A stretch of DNA of 18,441 nucleotides, from positions 455,181-473,621 of the forward strand of contig MU646603.1 in assembly GCA_026770585.1 (NCBI GenBank). The letters run 5' to 3'. The notes under the pieces were generated by a model that searched no databases, had not been told where the DNA came from, and saw nothing but the letters and a program-made list of their open reading frames with translations. Below are positions 1-8,189 of the stretch, in pieces. The position numbers and the translations under genes were made by a program. Within the stretch, counting starts at the first letter, position 1. The number at the start of each line of letters is the position of its first letter. The DNA comes from Baffinella frigidus (lineage: Eukaryota > Cryptophyceae > Cryptomonadales > Baffinellaceae).

Positions 1-10
1 GGGGTCAAAC

Positions 11-2733
11 CTCGAGGCACGCGCGCGGGGCGTGAGCATCGATCTCTTCGCAAAGGACGACCAAGTCGCGGTCCATCGTCACCCCGCGGAACGCCGCCTC
101 CCCTGCCTGGTTTAGGGTGTAGGGTTTAGGGTTTAGGGTTTAGGGGTTTCCCCGCGTATTTGGGGTTAGGGGCCTCCCCCGCGTGTTGGGGTTTAGGGGT
201 TGGGGTGAGGGGTGAGAGGTGAGGGGCGAGGGGTGAGGGTTGAGGGGTGTTGGGTTAGGGGTGAGGGTTGATGGTTTGGGGTTTCGGGGGTCAGGGTTTG
301 GGGTTTAGGGTTCAGGGTTTGGGGTTCAGGGTTTAGAGTTTAGGGTTCAGGGTTCAGAAATTAGGGTTCAGAGGATATAGGGTTTTGGGTGTAGGGTTTA
401 GGGTTCAGAGTTCAGTTTAGAGAGGGTGTAGGGTGCGCGTCGGGACCTTCCCCGCGTGGCTCTCCTTAAGGGTGGCAGCGTGCGTCGGCGACGAAATGTC
501 CTTGATCGGTGAGCGCGTGCTGTACTTGACCGTCACGTCGAGGGAGTAGAACACCGTGGCGGAGACGGGCACGGGCGGGACCGCGGAGGATCCGAGGGGG
601 TTGTAGCGAGGCGCGATCGATGTTGGGATCAGCAACCTACAGGAGGGGGGGAGCGGTTTGGGGTTTAGGGTTTAGGGTTCAGGGTGTGGTTTTTATGGCA
701 TGGTGTATAGTTTAAAGTTTAAAGTTTATAGTTTGGAGTTTATAGTTTATGATGGATTGTAGTTTATAGTTTATAGTTTATAGTTTCGGGTTTCGGGTTT
801 CGGGTTTAGGGTTTAGGGTTTAGGGTTTAGTGTTTAGTGTTTAGGGTTTAGGGTTCAGGGTGTAGGGTTTAAGGTTTGGGGTTTAGGGTTTCAGTGTTTA
901 GGGTTCAGGGTTTAGGGTTTAGGATTTAGGCTTCTGGATTCAGGGTTTAGGGTTCAGGGTTTAGGGTTTAGGGTTTAAGGTTTAAGGTTTAAGGTTTAGG
1001 GTTTAGGTTTTAGTGTTTAGGGTGCAGGGTGCAGGGTGTAGGGTTTAAGGTTTAGGGTTTAGGGTTTCAGTGTTTAGGGTTCAGGGTTTAGGGTTCAGGG
1101 TCTAGGATTTAGGATTTAGGCTTCAGGATTCAGGGTTGAGGGTTCAGGGTTTAAGGTTTAGGGTTTAGGGTTTAGTCAAGTGATCCGCAGGCAGAGGCGC
1201 AAAGGACAGGGTCTGTGCGCGGGGTGTGAAAGCAGGCAGGTTTGTGTTTGCAGGCGAGACTAACAACTTGTTTTTTTGCGGTTTATGCCGAGGCAAGCTA
1301 TACGGCCAAACGATGTTTTTGAGATGCGGGGCGTGTACTTGGACGCCACGCCCTCAGCCTTGAGAGTCGTTACGAGCGTGACCGTGATCTTGACGCTCGA
1401 TTTGGGAGGCAGGTTTCCGACCTGCCGCACAGATTTCGGCGAGGATGAGAGTCAGGGCTGCGTGTGTACATCACAAGAGAGAGTGCGAGAGAGAGAGAAA
1501 AAGAGAGAGAGAGAGAGAGTGTGTGAGAGAGAGAGATAAGAGACTGAATCGCTTGAACCGTGAGGGTGGAACGGGTGGGTAGACAGCTAGCTCTAACCCC
1601 GTCTTGGAGCTGCGGGACGCCCACATGGGCATTCAGGAGATGGGAAAGCGCGAGGCTAGCACGTGCATCCGTCGTCAAAAGAAACAACTGAAAGGAGAAA
1701 CGAGAGACAGGGAGGTGGGAAGGAAACGGGGCGGCACGCAGGGTGGAACGCCACCCGCTCTTGCCAGCCCCGCTGGTTGTTGCCACCGAGAGCAAATGTT
1801 ACCCTTTTTGGTACGGACCGTGATGGAGAAGACGTCAGGGCGCTCCTCGGTGAGCAGCTGGGCCTGCTTCCCGGCCTTGGTCGCCTCGTCGTATTCTTTC
1901 TTCGCCTCCTCCTGCCATCCACATGATCACTGTCACCTCGGTGAGGAGCTGTGCCTGCTTCTCGGCCTTGATCGCCTCGTCGTACTCCTTCTTCGCCTCC
2001 TCCTGCACAAACATTGTTAAAATTGTCCTGCTCTCCACAAACACCGTCAAAATAATCACTGTGACATTGATTACTGTCAGAATGACCACACAGTCGCCGT
2101 CACTCCTCCGTCGACCCCCGCCCTCAATCCAAAAACAGAGAATGCAGCTCGGCGTATGCCTTCTTCACCGTAACCAGCCCCCCCCTCCTCTCCAGGCATA
2201 AAGGCACGATCACCACTAACAATAATCACTGATTTGATTATGTTGCCCACTCGCCGCCACTGCTCCCACACTCTCACCAATGAACGCTGGATCGCGCATT
2301 GAAATTCCCTCGCGTCGCGGAAGGAGGAGGTAGGCAGACCTTTTCTTTCACGCGAGCGGTGACCACCGAGCCGTCGTCGAATGTCGCCGAAAAACCTGAA
2401 CGGATGGAAGCGAGAGAGGGAGGTGAGAAGGAGAGGGGCGGGGAGGGAGAGGTGAGGTTGTGTGTGAGAGAGAGAGAGAGAGAGAGCACACCACGCCATC
2501 ATCCCTCTCTTCCGTGGGAGAGGAGCAGGGTGATTACCGCACACCGAAGAAGCCTGGTCGACGGGGAAGCGGTACAGCGCCTCGACCGTCTTGTCCTCCG
2601 CATTGTGAAAGCACTGTGTGAGCTCGATCTGAGCGATGAAGTCCTCCACTGTCACGTCACAGCGAACGCCGAGGAGTGGGACACACACTGTCTTCCCCTC
2701 ACTTATGCAGAGAAGGCCGAACTTGTCCTCCAT
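11..2733 (-). CDS. VIT-domain protein (VWA5A / inter-alpha-trypsin heavy chain-like), 5'-complete, 3' end beyond window
   Basis: Assembled exons: 2733-2538, 2395-2340, (2002-1937, optional copy), 1911-1819, 1421-1339, 636-447 and 106-11. All joins keep frame: phases 1, 0, 0, 2, 0, and a GT donor follows position 11. Without the optional exon this gives 238 codons. Seen: MEDKFGLL start, YRFPVDQASSVCGFSATFD, VKEKEEAKKEYDEA, ERPDVFSITVGNLPP, LLIPTSIAPRYNP, and MDRDLVVLCEE. These follow in order the conserved blocks of the VIT domain (roughly residues 10-140) and the segment that leads to a von Willebrand A domain in VWA5A-type proteins. That VWA domain, if present, lies left of the window. Family members are mostly poorly characterised, so no specific function is claimed. 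The start at 2733 is the first Met before the VIT domain; the open frame runs further upstream without conserved sequence. The last two introns hold telomere-like repeats. Confidence 0.85.
113..420. repeat. Degenerate TTTAGGG telomere-like array in last visible VIT intron
   Basis: Irregular GGGTTTAGGG, GGGTTCAGGG and GGTGAGGGG units fill most of the intron 107-446. On the gene's sense strand the array ends CCCTAAACCAG, and that AG is the acceptor of the exon starting at 106. Confidence 0.9.
655..1178. repeat. Degenerate TTTAGGG array with AT-richer centre, in VIT intron 637-1338
   Basis: TTTAGGG and TTCAGGG units run almost without break. Between about 690 and 785 they give way to a TTTATAGTTTA-type variant. 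An internal larger duplication is visible: 830-960 and about 1010-1145 share the same order of variant units (GTGTTTAGGGTTCAGGG, GATTTAGGCTTC). Confidence 0.85.
1475..1537. repeat. (GA)n microsatellite in VIT intron
   Basis: A nearly pure GA tract in the intron between exons 1911-1819 and 1421-1339. A second GA tract lies in the first intron (about 2465-2486). Confidence 0.9.
1937..2002 (-). other. Tandem copy of VIT exon 3 (exon 3a), 66 nt
   Basis: This reads EEAKKEYDEAIKAEKQAQLL plus TE. The next exon (1911-1819) begins with EEAKKEYDEATKAGKQAQLL plus TE. The two 66-nt stretches differ at 6 sites, of which 4 are synonymous. The copy has its own acceptor (GTGCAG before 2002) and donor (GTGACA after 1937), starts and ends in phase 0, and is 22 codons long, so it could be added without a frame shift. 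Only 25 nt (1936-1912) separate the copies, which would be a very short intron. VIT proteins normally have one copy of this segment, and the downstream copy keeps the usual glycine (KAG against KAE here). It may be an alternative exon or a recent relic. Confidence 0.7.
2465..2486. repeat. (GA)n microsatellite in first VIT intron
   Basis: About eleven GA units inside intron 2396-2537. On the sense strand this is a TC tract, 70 bp upstream of the acceptor. Confidence 0.85.
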
Positions 2734-2997
2734 TGTTGGGGAACGGTGGACCAAGGGTGGACGAGTGGCGGAGACTATGGAGACTATGGAGAGAGTGGCC
2801 AGGCAGAGACGCAGGCGTATCCTGAACGATGCGCGGGGAGAGGGAGAGGACAGAGCGATGTTTGCGGTGTCTGTCCTCTGACGTGTCGGGTCACTGTGGT
2901 GGTGGGTAGCCAATCCTCAAACCCTGACAAATTTGATTTTCTCAGCTCGAAATTTTTGACCGGTTTGAAATTTTCTTTCTTGATGGTCAAATTATGG
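2734..2997. other. Spacer upstream of the VIT gene
   Basis: No gene is recognised. It must hold the 5' UTR and promoter of the VIT gene, read leftward. No clear TATA element is seen. AT-rich sequence at 2927-2990 contains a loose inverted repeat (GAAATTTTTGACCGG / GGTTTGAAATTTTC). Confidence 0.4.
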
Positions 2998-3860
2998 GAG
3001 ATCCCCTCTTCACGGAGACGAAACGCGATCCGAAAGCAAAAATGCTTTCTCTGCAGATCCCTTCTACGGAACGGCGTGTCGTTGGCATATGTTGGGGGAA
3101 ATTAAAACCTAAAGGACCTAAAGGACGAGCCTCTGCACTGGAAAGCGAAACGCGATCCGAAAGCAAACATGCTTTCTTTGCAGTCCTTTCTACGGAAGGG
3201 CGTGTCGTTGGCATATGTTGGGAGAAATTAAAACCTAAAGGACCTAAAGGATGGAAGGTCAAATTGCGACCTAAAGAACCCTTTTATACGCTTTGACGCC
3301 AAAAAGTGATACTATGATCCCCACCGCGCTCTGCTTTGAGACGACCCGGCTGCTGCTGCTCGCCGCTCCTGCCCCAGTTTCCCCCGACATGAATCCCCGG
3401 TGCCAAACGTTCTCAAATCCTCTTGACTTCACCAGAACATTTCACGTTAAGACAACTGCCCTTAAGTAATTTGACTTCAGTCCTTTGCCTTTTGTGGGGA
3501 AAGACAGGTTATGATTTTCCGGCCTGGATTGTCGGCCTGTACCCTTTTGGTCTAACTCAAACACCCAAAGAGAACCACCCTTTATCCCCTCTTCACAAGC
3601 CTTGGCAATCGAGAGCTCAATGCGGTCCGAAAGCGAAAATGCTTTCTCTGCTGTTATTTTCTACGGAAGGGCGTGTCGTTGGCATATGTTGGGAGAAATT
3701 TAAACCTCAAGGACCTAAAGGACCTCTTCACGGGCCTCTGCACTGGAGAGCTCAATGCGATCCGAAAGAAAAAATGCCTTTCCTCCAAATCATCTCTATG
3801 GAAGGGCGTGTCGTTGGACTCCGTTGGGAGCATTCAAAATCTCAAGGACCTAAAGGAACA
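2998..3860. repeat. Four-copy dispersed/tandem repeat of about 110-140 bp
   Basis: Copies lie at about 2998-3140, 3141-3253, 3613-3746 and 3747-3860, as two adjacent pairs. Each has the order GCGATCCGAAAGC, a small AAAGCA...TGCTTT stem, CTACGGAAGGGCGTGTCGTTGG, and AACCTAAAGGACCTAAAGGA. Copies differ by scattered substitutions. Open frames cross them but have no protein signature. The gap 3254-3612 has no recognised content. Confidence 0.8.
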
Positions 3861-3952
3861 GCGATCGAAGAAAAAAGAGTGCAATCTATTGGTGATTGAC
3901 TAATTGTCAACCAATCGAAATGCTGCGGGCCACAGCTTCTGATTTTTTCTTA

Positions 3953-4010
3953 TGGTTTAGGGTTTAGGGTTCAGGGTTTATGGATTAGGGTTCAGGGTTG
4001 AGGGTTGTCA
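3953..4010. repeat. Short TTTAGGG/TTCAGGG array
   Basis: About eight degenerate telomere-like units at the left edge of an otherwise non-repetitive block. Confidence 0.85.
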
Positions 4011-4590
4011 AGGTGTCAATCTCGAAAGTTGACACCTGCTGAGCTTGGAGTTCCCCGCTAGGCTGGGAACTCCGAGTCCAGTGCAAATGGCTCCAATTGC
4101 TCCCCTTGTGGGCGAAACGGCTGGGGAGGATTCGGCCCCAAATTAGGCGGATCCGTTTTAGGATCGGCAGCTCCAATGTTCTGGTTCGGTGGCACGCGGT
4201 CAGGCCGTCACCGGATGCGTCAGTGAAGTTCACAAGCCCCCTGTATCGCTATCTTCAGTCTCATGGCCGCGCGCCAGCGCTCTTGCCGCAGCCAGCCCCG
4301 CGGCGGAGGCTGGCGCGCCTGTTGTTTCAGCCAGCTGAACATGTTTGGATTCTCTGCATTGGCCAGCGCTGCTTGCCTTAAAGCCCTGCCACCTTCGGGG
4401 CGCTGCCATGCTGGAATCCTGACCCTCCAGCTGATCCTGATCTGTCTTTCCAGCTGCATGCACAGTCTCTTGAGCAGCGGTGACGAGCCGCTGCACCACG
4501 TTGGAAGGACTGTAGCAAGCTGACAGCAGGCTAGTGGAGAGTTGGCCACTTATGAAATCCACTAGCTTGACAGGTTATGAGCCCCCATGA
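4011..4590. other. Unidentified block between two telomere-like arrays
   Basis: Ordinary complex sequence bounded on both sides by telomere-like repeats. On the minus strand overlapping open frames run 4549-4220 and 4562-4230. The first contains ALRQAALANAENPNMFSWLK, which looks protein-like, but I recognise no family and see no clear exon structure. It could be a gene fragment, a captured segment or a decayed element. Confidence 0.3.
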
Positions 4591-4591
4591 G

Positions 4592-4725
4592 GGTTGAGGG
4601 TTCAGGGATTAGGGATTAGGGTTTATGGTTTAGGGATTAGGGTTTAGGGTTTAGAGTTTAGAGTTGAGGGTTAAGGGTTGAGGTTTGAGAGTTAAGGGTT
4701 TAGGGTTATGGGTTTAGGGTTCAAG
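4592..4725. repeat. Degenerate TTTAGGG array
   Basis: TTTAGGG, TTGAGGG and ATTAGGG units lying immediately left of the small inverted-repeat element at 4732. Confidence 0.85.
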
Positions 4726-4731
4726 ATTATC

Positions 4732-4859
4732 ATCCGGTAACAAGTATTTTTCTTGTGAAAAATCTGAACGAAAATTACCACACCACTGCTTCGGACGTGA
4801 CCCGTTGTCTGGTATTTTTTTATTACCAGCTTTGAAAAGAAAAATACTTGTTCCCGGAT
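4732..4859. mobile_element. MITE with ATCCGG ends, copy 1 (128 bp)
   Basis: Terminal inverted repeats of about 23 bp begin ATCCGGTAACAAGTATTTTT and end with the matching AAGAAAAATACTTGTTCCC, then GGAT. The middle is AT-rich and cannot code for protein. It sits inside a telomere-like array, which continues on both sides. A clean target duplication is not visible. The ends match those of the element at 9642-9779. Confidence 0.75.
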
Positions 4860-4862
4860 TTA

Positions 4863-5430
4863 CTTAGGGTTTAGGATTTAGCGTTTAGCGTTTAAGGTTT
4901 TGGTGTGAGAATTTAGAGTTTAGGGTTGAGTGTTCAGGGTGTAGGGCGTAGCGTGTAGGACGTAGGGTTGTGGGGGCGTAGCGTGTAGGGTGTAGGGCTT
5001 AGTGTGCAGGACGTAAGGTGTAAGGTGTAGGGGGTAGGGTGTAGGGTGTAGGGCGTAGCGTGTAGGGCCTAGGGCCCAGGGTGCATGGTGTCGAGAGGGT
5101 GTGAGAGTTAAGGTGTGGGGATGGTGGATTGGTTTTTAGGTCTAGGGATTAGGGTTTAGTGTTGGGGGTCCTAAGGTTTAGGGTTTAGGGTTGAGCATTT
5201 AGGATTTAGGGTTTTGGGTTTCAGGGTTTGGGGTTTGACTTTTATGTTTTATGGTTTGTGTTTTATGGTATATGGTTTATGATTTAGGGTTCCGGGTTGA
5301 GGGTTCAGGGGTTAGGGTTCAGGGTTTAGTGCTCAGGGTTTAGGGTTTAGGGTTTAGGGTTTATGGTTTAGGGTTTAGGGTTTAGGGTTTAGGGTTTAGG
5401 GTTTAGGGTTCAGGGTTCAGGATTGAGGTA
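4863..5430. repeat. Long degenerate telomere-like array with GTAGGGC variants
   Basis: Begins as TTTAGGG, shifts to GTGTAGGG and CGTAGCGTGTAGGG units at about 4935-5060, then returns to near-perfect TTTAGGG runs at about 5335-5410. The drift and local expansion of variants suggest repeated short duplications. Confidence 0.85.
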
Positions 5431-5647
5431 CGAAGTACAAAAGGTGGCCCGGAGGGGCACGCTTCACCTTCAGGCAGACTTTGTTGTGACTTTGTTCGCA
5501 TCTGGATCCTCGGCGCCCTCCCTCGACCAAAGCCTGCTTCTACACGTTGGTTACCAACGGAAAGAGAGCGGGCAATGTTAGATACCCCATGAGAACACAG
5601 TGAAGTTACAGGGGAAGTGATCAAGAGCGATCTACTCCGTATTCGTG
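5431..5647. other. Non-repetitive spacer, no gene recognised
   Basis: A minus-strand open frame covers 5624-5403, but it runs into the repeat array and shows no known motif. Nothing else was identified. Confidence 0.3.
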
Positions 5648-5732
5648 TACAGGGGTACCTCCCTCAGAAGAAAGCGCACCTCCCCTAGGACCACCATAGG
5701 GCCCCAGGCATAGGCCTACCGCAGGGTCTTAG
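5648..5732. mobile_element. TACAGGGG element, left half only
   Basis: Starts TACAGGGGTACCTCCCTCAG and keeps the inner CCTAGGACCACCATAGGGCC block, but has no right terminal repeat. It ends next to an 18-bp perfect palindrome at 5733-5750 (half-site GCACAATGC). Confidence 0.7.
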
Positions 5733-6057
5733 GCACAATGCGCATTGTGCAGCACAATGAGACGGAGTCCGTTCGCAGGTGCCAATGTGGCATGCTCACT
5801 CATGTGAGGACAGAGTCCTGGAAAGGGCCCGCCTCGGTCAAGGAGACTACTGTGCTCAAAACTGACGTGGTATGAAACCGCACCACCTCTATCCCAGAGG
5901 GGGGATCTGATGATTTCCCAGACACGCGATACGATACACTGTAAACCTCTTCACGGAAGGGAATACATGGTGGCCATGTTGGTTTCGATCCGTAATAAAC
6001 GTACGTTTTCTTCCCCGCGATGCTTCATGTAACGCTCAGCCTCCCACTAGGGAAGAG

Positions 6058-6181
6058 TACAGGGGTACCTCGCTCACAAGAAACTGCCCCCCCCCCTAGG
6101 ACCACCGTAGGGCCCTTTCGGCATAGGCCTATTGTAGGGCCCTACGGGGGGTTGGTTTCTTATGAGCGAGGTACCCCTGTA
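6058..6181. mobile_element. TACAGGGG element, full copy (124 bp)
   Basis: Terminal repeats TACAGGGGTACCTCGCTCAC and ...GAGCGAGGTACCCCTGTA enclose a GC-rich, nearly self-complementary core with CCTAGG and GTAGGGCCCTA motifs. Ends in TA suggest the TA target duplication of Tc1/mariner-type elements. It is non-coding, so it would depend on a transposase elsewhere. Confidence 0.85.
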
Positions 6182-6228
6182 GAGCCAGGGGCACAGCGAC
6201 CGCGCCTCAGTATCTGCATTCCGAGGTT

Positions 6229-6303
6229 TACAGGGGTACCTCGCTAGGGCCCTATGGTGGCCCTAGAGGGGGGGTCGTTTCTTATGAGCGAGGTACCCCT
6301 GTA
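6229..6303. mobile_element. TACAGGGG element, deletion derivative (75 bp)
   Basis: Both ends are intact, but the left arm is cut after TACCTCGCT and joined straight to the GGGCCCTATGGTGG core, so one arm is shortened. Confidence 0.8.
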
Positions 6304-6398
6304 TTCCTCAGGGCCCACGAGGTCCTAGTCTAAGTGATGTAGGACGAGCCCGCCTCGGCCCGTTAGATCGACTGTATTCGTGGTGCTCACAGCACCGC

Positions 6399-6519
6399 TA
6401 CAGGGGTACCTCGCCCATAAGAAACGCCCCACCCCCTAGGATCACCATAGGGCCCTAGGCATGGTCCTACTGTAGGGTCCTAGGGGGGAGCGGTTTCTTA
6501 TGAGCGAGGTACCCCTGTA
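6399..6519. mobile_element. TACAGGGG element, full copy (121 bp)
   Basis: Complete copy with both terminal repeats and a core containing CATGGTCCTACTGTAGGGTCC. The core is shared with the copy at 7341, so these two form a subfamily. Confidence 0.85.
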
Positions 6520-7133
6520 CACTGTAGCAAGGCGCCACGGGGGCGCAGTTTCGGAGCGCAGCGCCAGTCTCGAGGAGGAAGAGCCGGTCCTAGTCTTCCA
6601 CCACTCCAGGCCCTTGGGCAGGGTATTCCATGTGCGTTCTTGGAGCCGTTTGTGCGTTCTTGGAGCCGTTTTTCTGCTAAAAGACGACTTTTGAGAACCA
6701 TTTCCCCTGAAAAATTGACTTCTGAATACCCCCCCCTCTAGCCCTGCGTGGAGACCTTCGCGGAAGGGAATCCACTCAAACGCCACCGGCGCCCATCTTC
6801 CCCGGATTTCCGGGGAAGATTCTGACTTAATCTGAATTGAGTTGTTATTTGTACGGAGGTCGTTTAGATGGACCGATTCCCAAAGTCACCGGCGACTGCT
6901 AAGTGGACATAGTGGCCATGGTGGTTGCGATCCATAATACGCACGTTTCTCTCCAGGCGTCACTCGGCAGTCTTGGCGTTCTTGAGCTGGGCGTCAAGCG
7001 CGGCATAGTCAACAGTTGCCGCGCGGCGGCGCTTCCGCCCGCTCCGGTTCCCTTGCGCGCTCTCCACTGCCTCCCTGCTCCCTCGCGCACATCATCGTCA
7101 CCACCCGCTCTGGGGATACACCCCATGTAGGCA
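6520..7133. other. Spacer with a repeat related to 5945-6000; no clear gene
   Basis: ACCTTCGCGGAAGGGAA (about 6738) and TAGTGGCCATGGTGGTTGCG (about 6909) together match one continuous stretch at about 5947-6000, so one copy has gained or lost about 150 bp. On the minus strand, about 7012-6959 reads VDYAALDAQLKNAKTAE then stop. It looks like a gene's last exon, but no upstream exons were found. Confidence 0.35.
6631..6670. repeat. Perfect 20-bp tandem duplication
   Basis: TGTGCGTTCTTGGAGCCGTT occurs twice with no spacer. Confidence 0.9.
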
Positions 7134-7253
7134 TACAGGGGTTACTCGCGAATAAATACACGCACCGCCCTAGGCTCCTACTGTAGGCTATCCCTAGGAG
7201 CACAGGACCGCCCTAGGGTCGGTGCGTGTTCTTAATTTCGAGTAACCCCTGTA
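7134..7253. mobile_element. Diverged TACAGGGG-family element (120 bp)
   Basis: Ends are TACAGGGGTTACTCGCGAAT and ...TCGAGTAACCCCTGTA, so the terminal repeat differs from the main family inside the first ten bases but keeps the same tip, length and CCTAGG-rich core. It is a separate subfamily. Confidence 0.8.
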
Positions 7254-7340
7254 GCCGGAACACGCATCCTCCGTCCGCATGCCCCCCTTCTAGCCAGCGG
7301 CTGCAAGCCGCAGGACTTGCAGTCCCGCAGGACTCTACAG

Positions 7341-7465
7341 TACAGGTGTACCTCGCTCATAAGAAAACGCCCCCCCCCCCTAGGACCACCCTAGGACCCT
7401 AGGCATGGTCCTACTGTAGGGTCCTTAGGGGGGGGGCGGTTTCTTATGAGCGAAGCACCCCTGTA
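7341..7465. mobile_element. TACAGGGG element, full copy (125 bp)
   Basis: Full copy with tip changes (TACAGGTGTA on the left, GAAGCACCCCTGTA on the right) and a poly-C/poly-G arm pair. A partial right-half copy follows at about 7474-7525. Confidence 0.85.
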
Positions 7466-7598
7466 GGCTCGTGCCTAGGGCCCTATGGTGGTCCTATGGG
7501 GTGGAGTTCGTACAAGCAAGGTACGCACGCAACGCCACAGAGGCTGCTCGGAGGCTGATGCAGCCGCGCGAGAGGAGGCGACCCTGGCCCCTCAACCC

Positions 7599-7656
7599 TA
7601 CAGGGGTACATCGCTCATAATAACCCCCCGCCCCCTAGGGCCCTACAGCAGGCCTG
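7599..7656. mobile_element. TACAGGGG element, left half only
   Basis: Left terminal repeat TACAGGGGTACATCGCTCAT and part of the core, then cut off just before the next full copy at 7663. Both are preceded by CAACCC. Confidence 0.7.
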
Positions 7657-7662
7657 CAACCC

Positions 7663-7783
7663 TACAGGGGTACCTCGCTCATAAGAAAGTGCCTCCCCCT
7701 AGGACCTTACAGTAGGCTTATGCCTCGGGTCCTATGGTGGTCCTAGGGGGAAGGCAATTTCTTATGAGAAAGGTGTCCCTGTA
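7663..7783. mobile_element. TACAGGGG element, full copy (121 bp)
   Basis: Terminal repeats TACAGGGGTACCTCGCTCAT and ...ATGAGAAAGGTGTCCCTGTA. The right end has decayed relative to the left. Confidence 0.85.
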
Positions 7784-7871
7784 CTCTCTGCACCACAACC
7801 AACATCAGAGTGGCAGGTGCGGCCAGTGCACGGATGACATGGCGTATGCAAGGTGAGACACGGGATTGCTC

Positions 7872-7908
7872 TGAACCCTCAACCCTCAACCCTCAACCCT
7901 CCTCAACC

Positions 7909-7942
<34 letters not shown>

Positions 7943-7990
7943 TCTCAACCCTCAACCCTCAACCCGCACCCCTCACCTCTCAACCCTCAA
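7872..7990. repeat. (CCCTCAA)n array
   Basis: About sixteen units of CCCTCAA with a few CTCTCAA variants, a telomere-like unit on the plus strand (TTGAGGG on the other). It lies just beyond the old 3' end of the deacetylase gene. Confidence 0.9.
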
Positions 7991-8038
7991 CTCCTAAAGT
8001 CCTAAAAACTAAGCACTGAACCCCGGCGGCGCGGGAGC

Positions 8039-8189
8039 CTAGCTCTGTCACAGCAAATTTGGGCCCGCCATTATTTCGCCCCCCCCCCATTTCACATCTG
8101 AATTGTGACCCCCCCCCATGAAATTCACCTGCAAAATTTCGGGGTGGGCGAAATAATGGCAAGCCCAAATCTAAGTGAGACAGAGCTAG
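8039..8189. mobile_element. MITE with CTAGCTCTG ends, inserted at the 3' end of the deacetylase CDS (151 bp)
   Basis: Arms of about 50 bp begin CTAGCTCTGTC and share TTTGGGC...GCCATTATTTCGCCC in inverted order. A GGAGC duplication flanks it (8034-8038 and 8190-8194). It is non-coding. On the minus strand its first bases, CTAG, complete a proline codon and supply the TAG stop of the deacetylase gene. Related ends are seen at 9276-9405 and 9947-9974. Confidence 0.88.

Noticed and set aside
113-1178. A subtelomere or internal telomere-fusion scar
   Set aside because: Arrays recur throughout the window in both orientations, inside introns of ordinary genes, so a single fusion or chromosome-end origin does not explain them.
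2077-2913. 278-codon minus-strand open frame taken as one protein
   Set aside because: Only its middle part (2733-2538) is the VIT exon; the rest reads through an intron and the upstream region.
2998-3860. CRISPR array
   Set aside because: The copies are 110-140 bp, diverged and without short unique spacers, and the genome is clearly eukaryotic.
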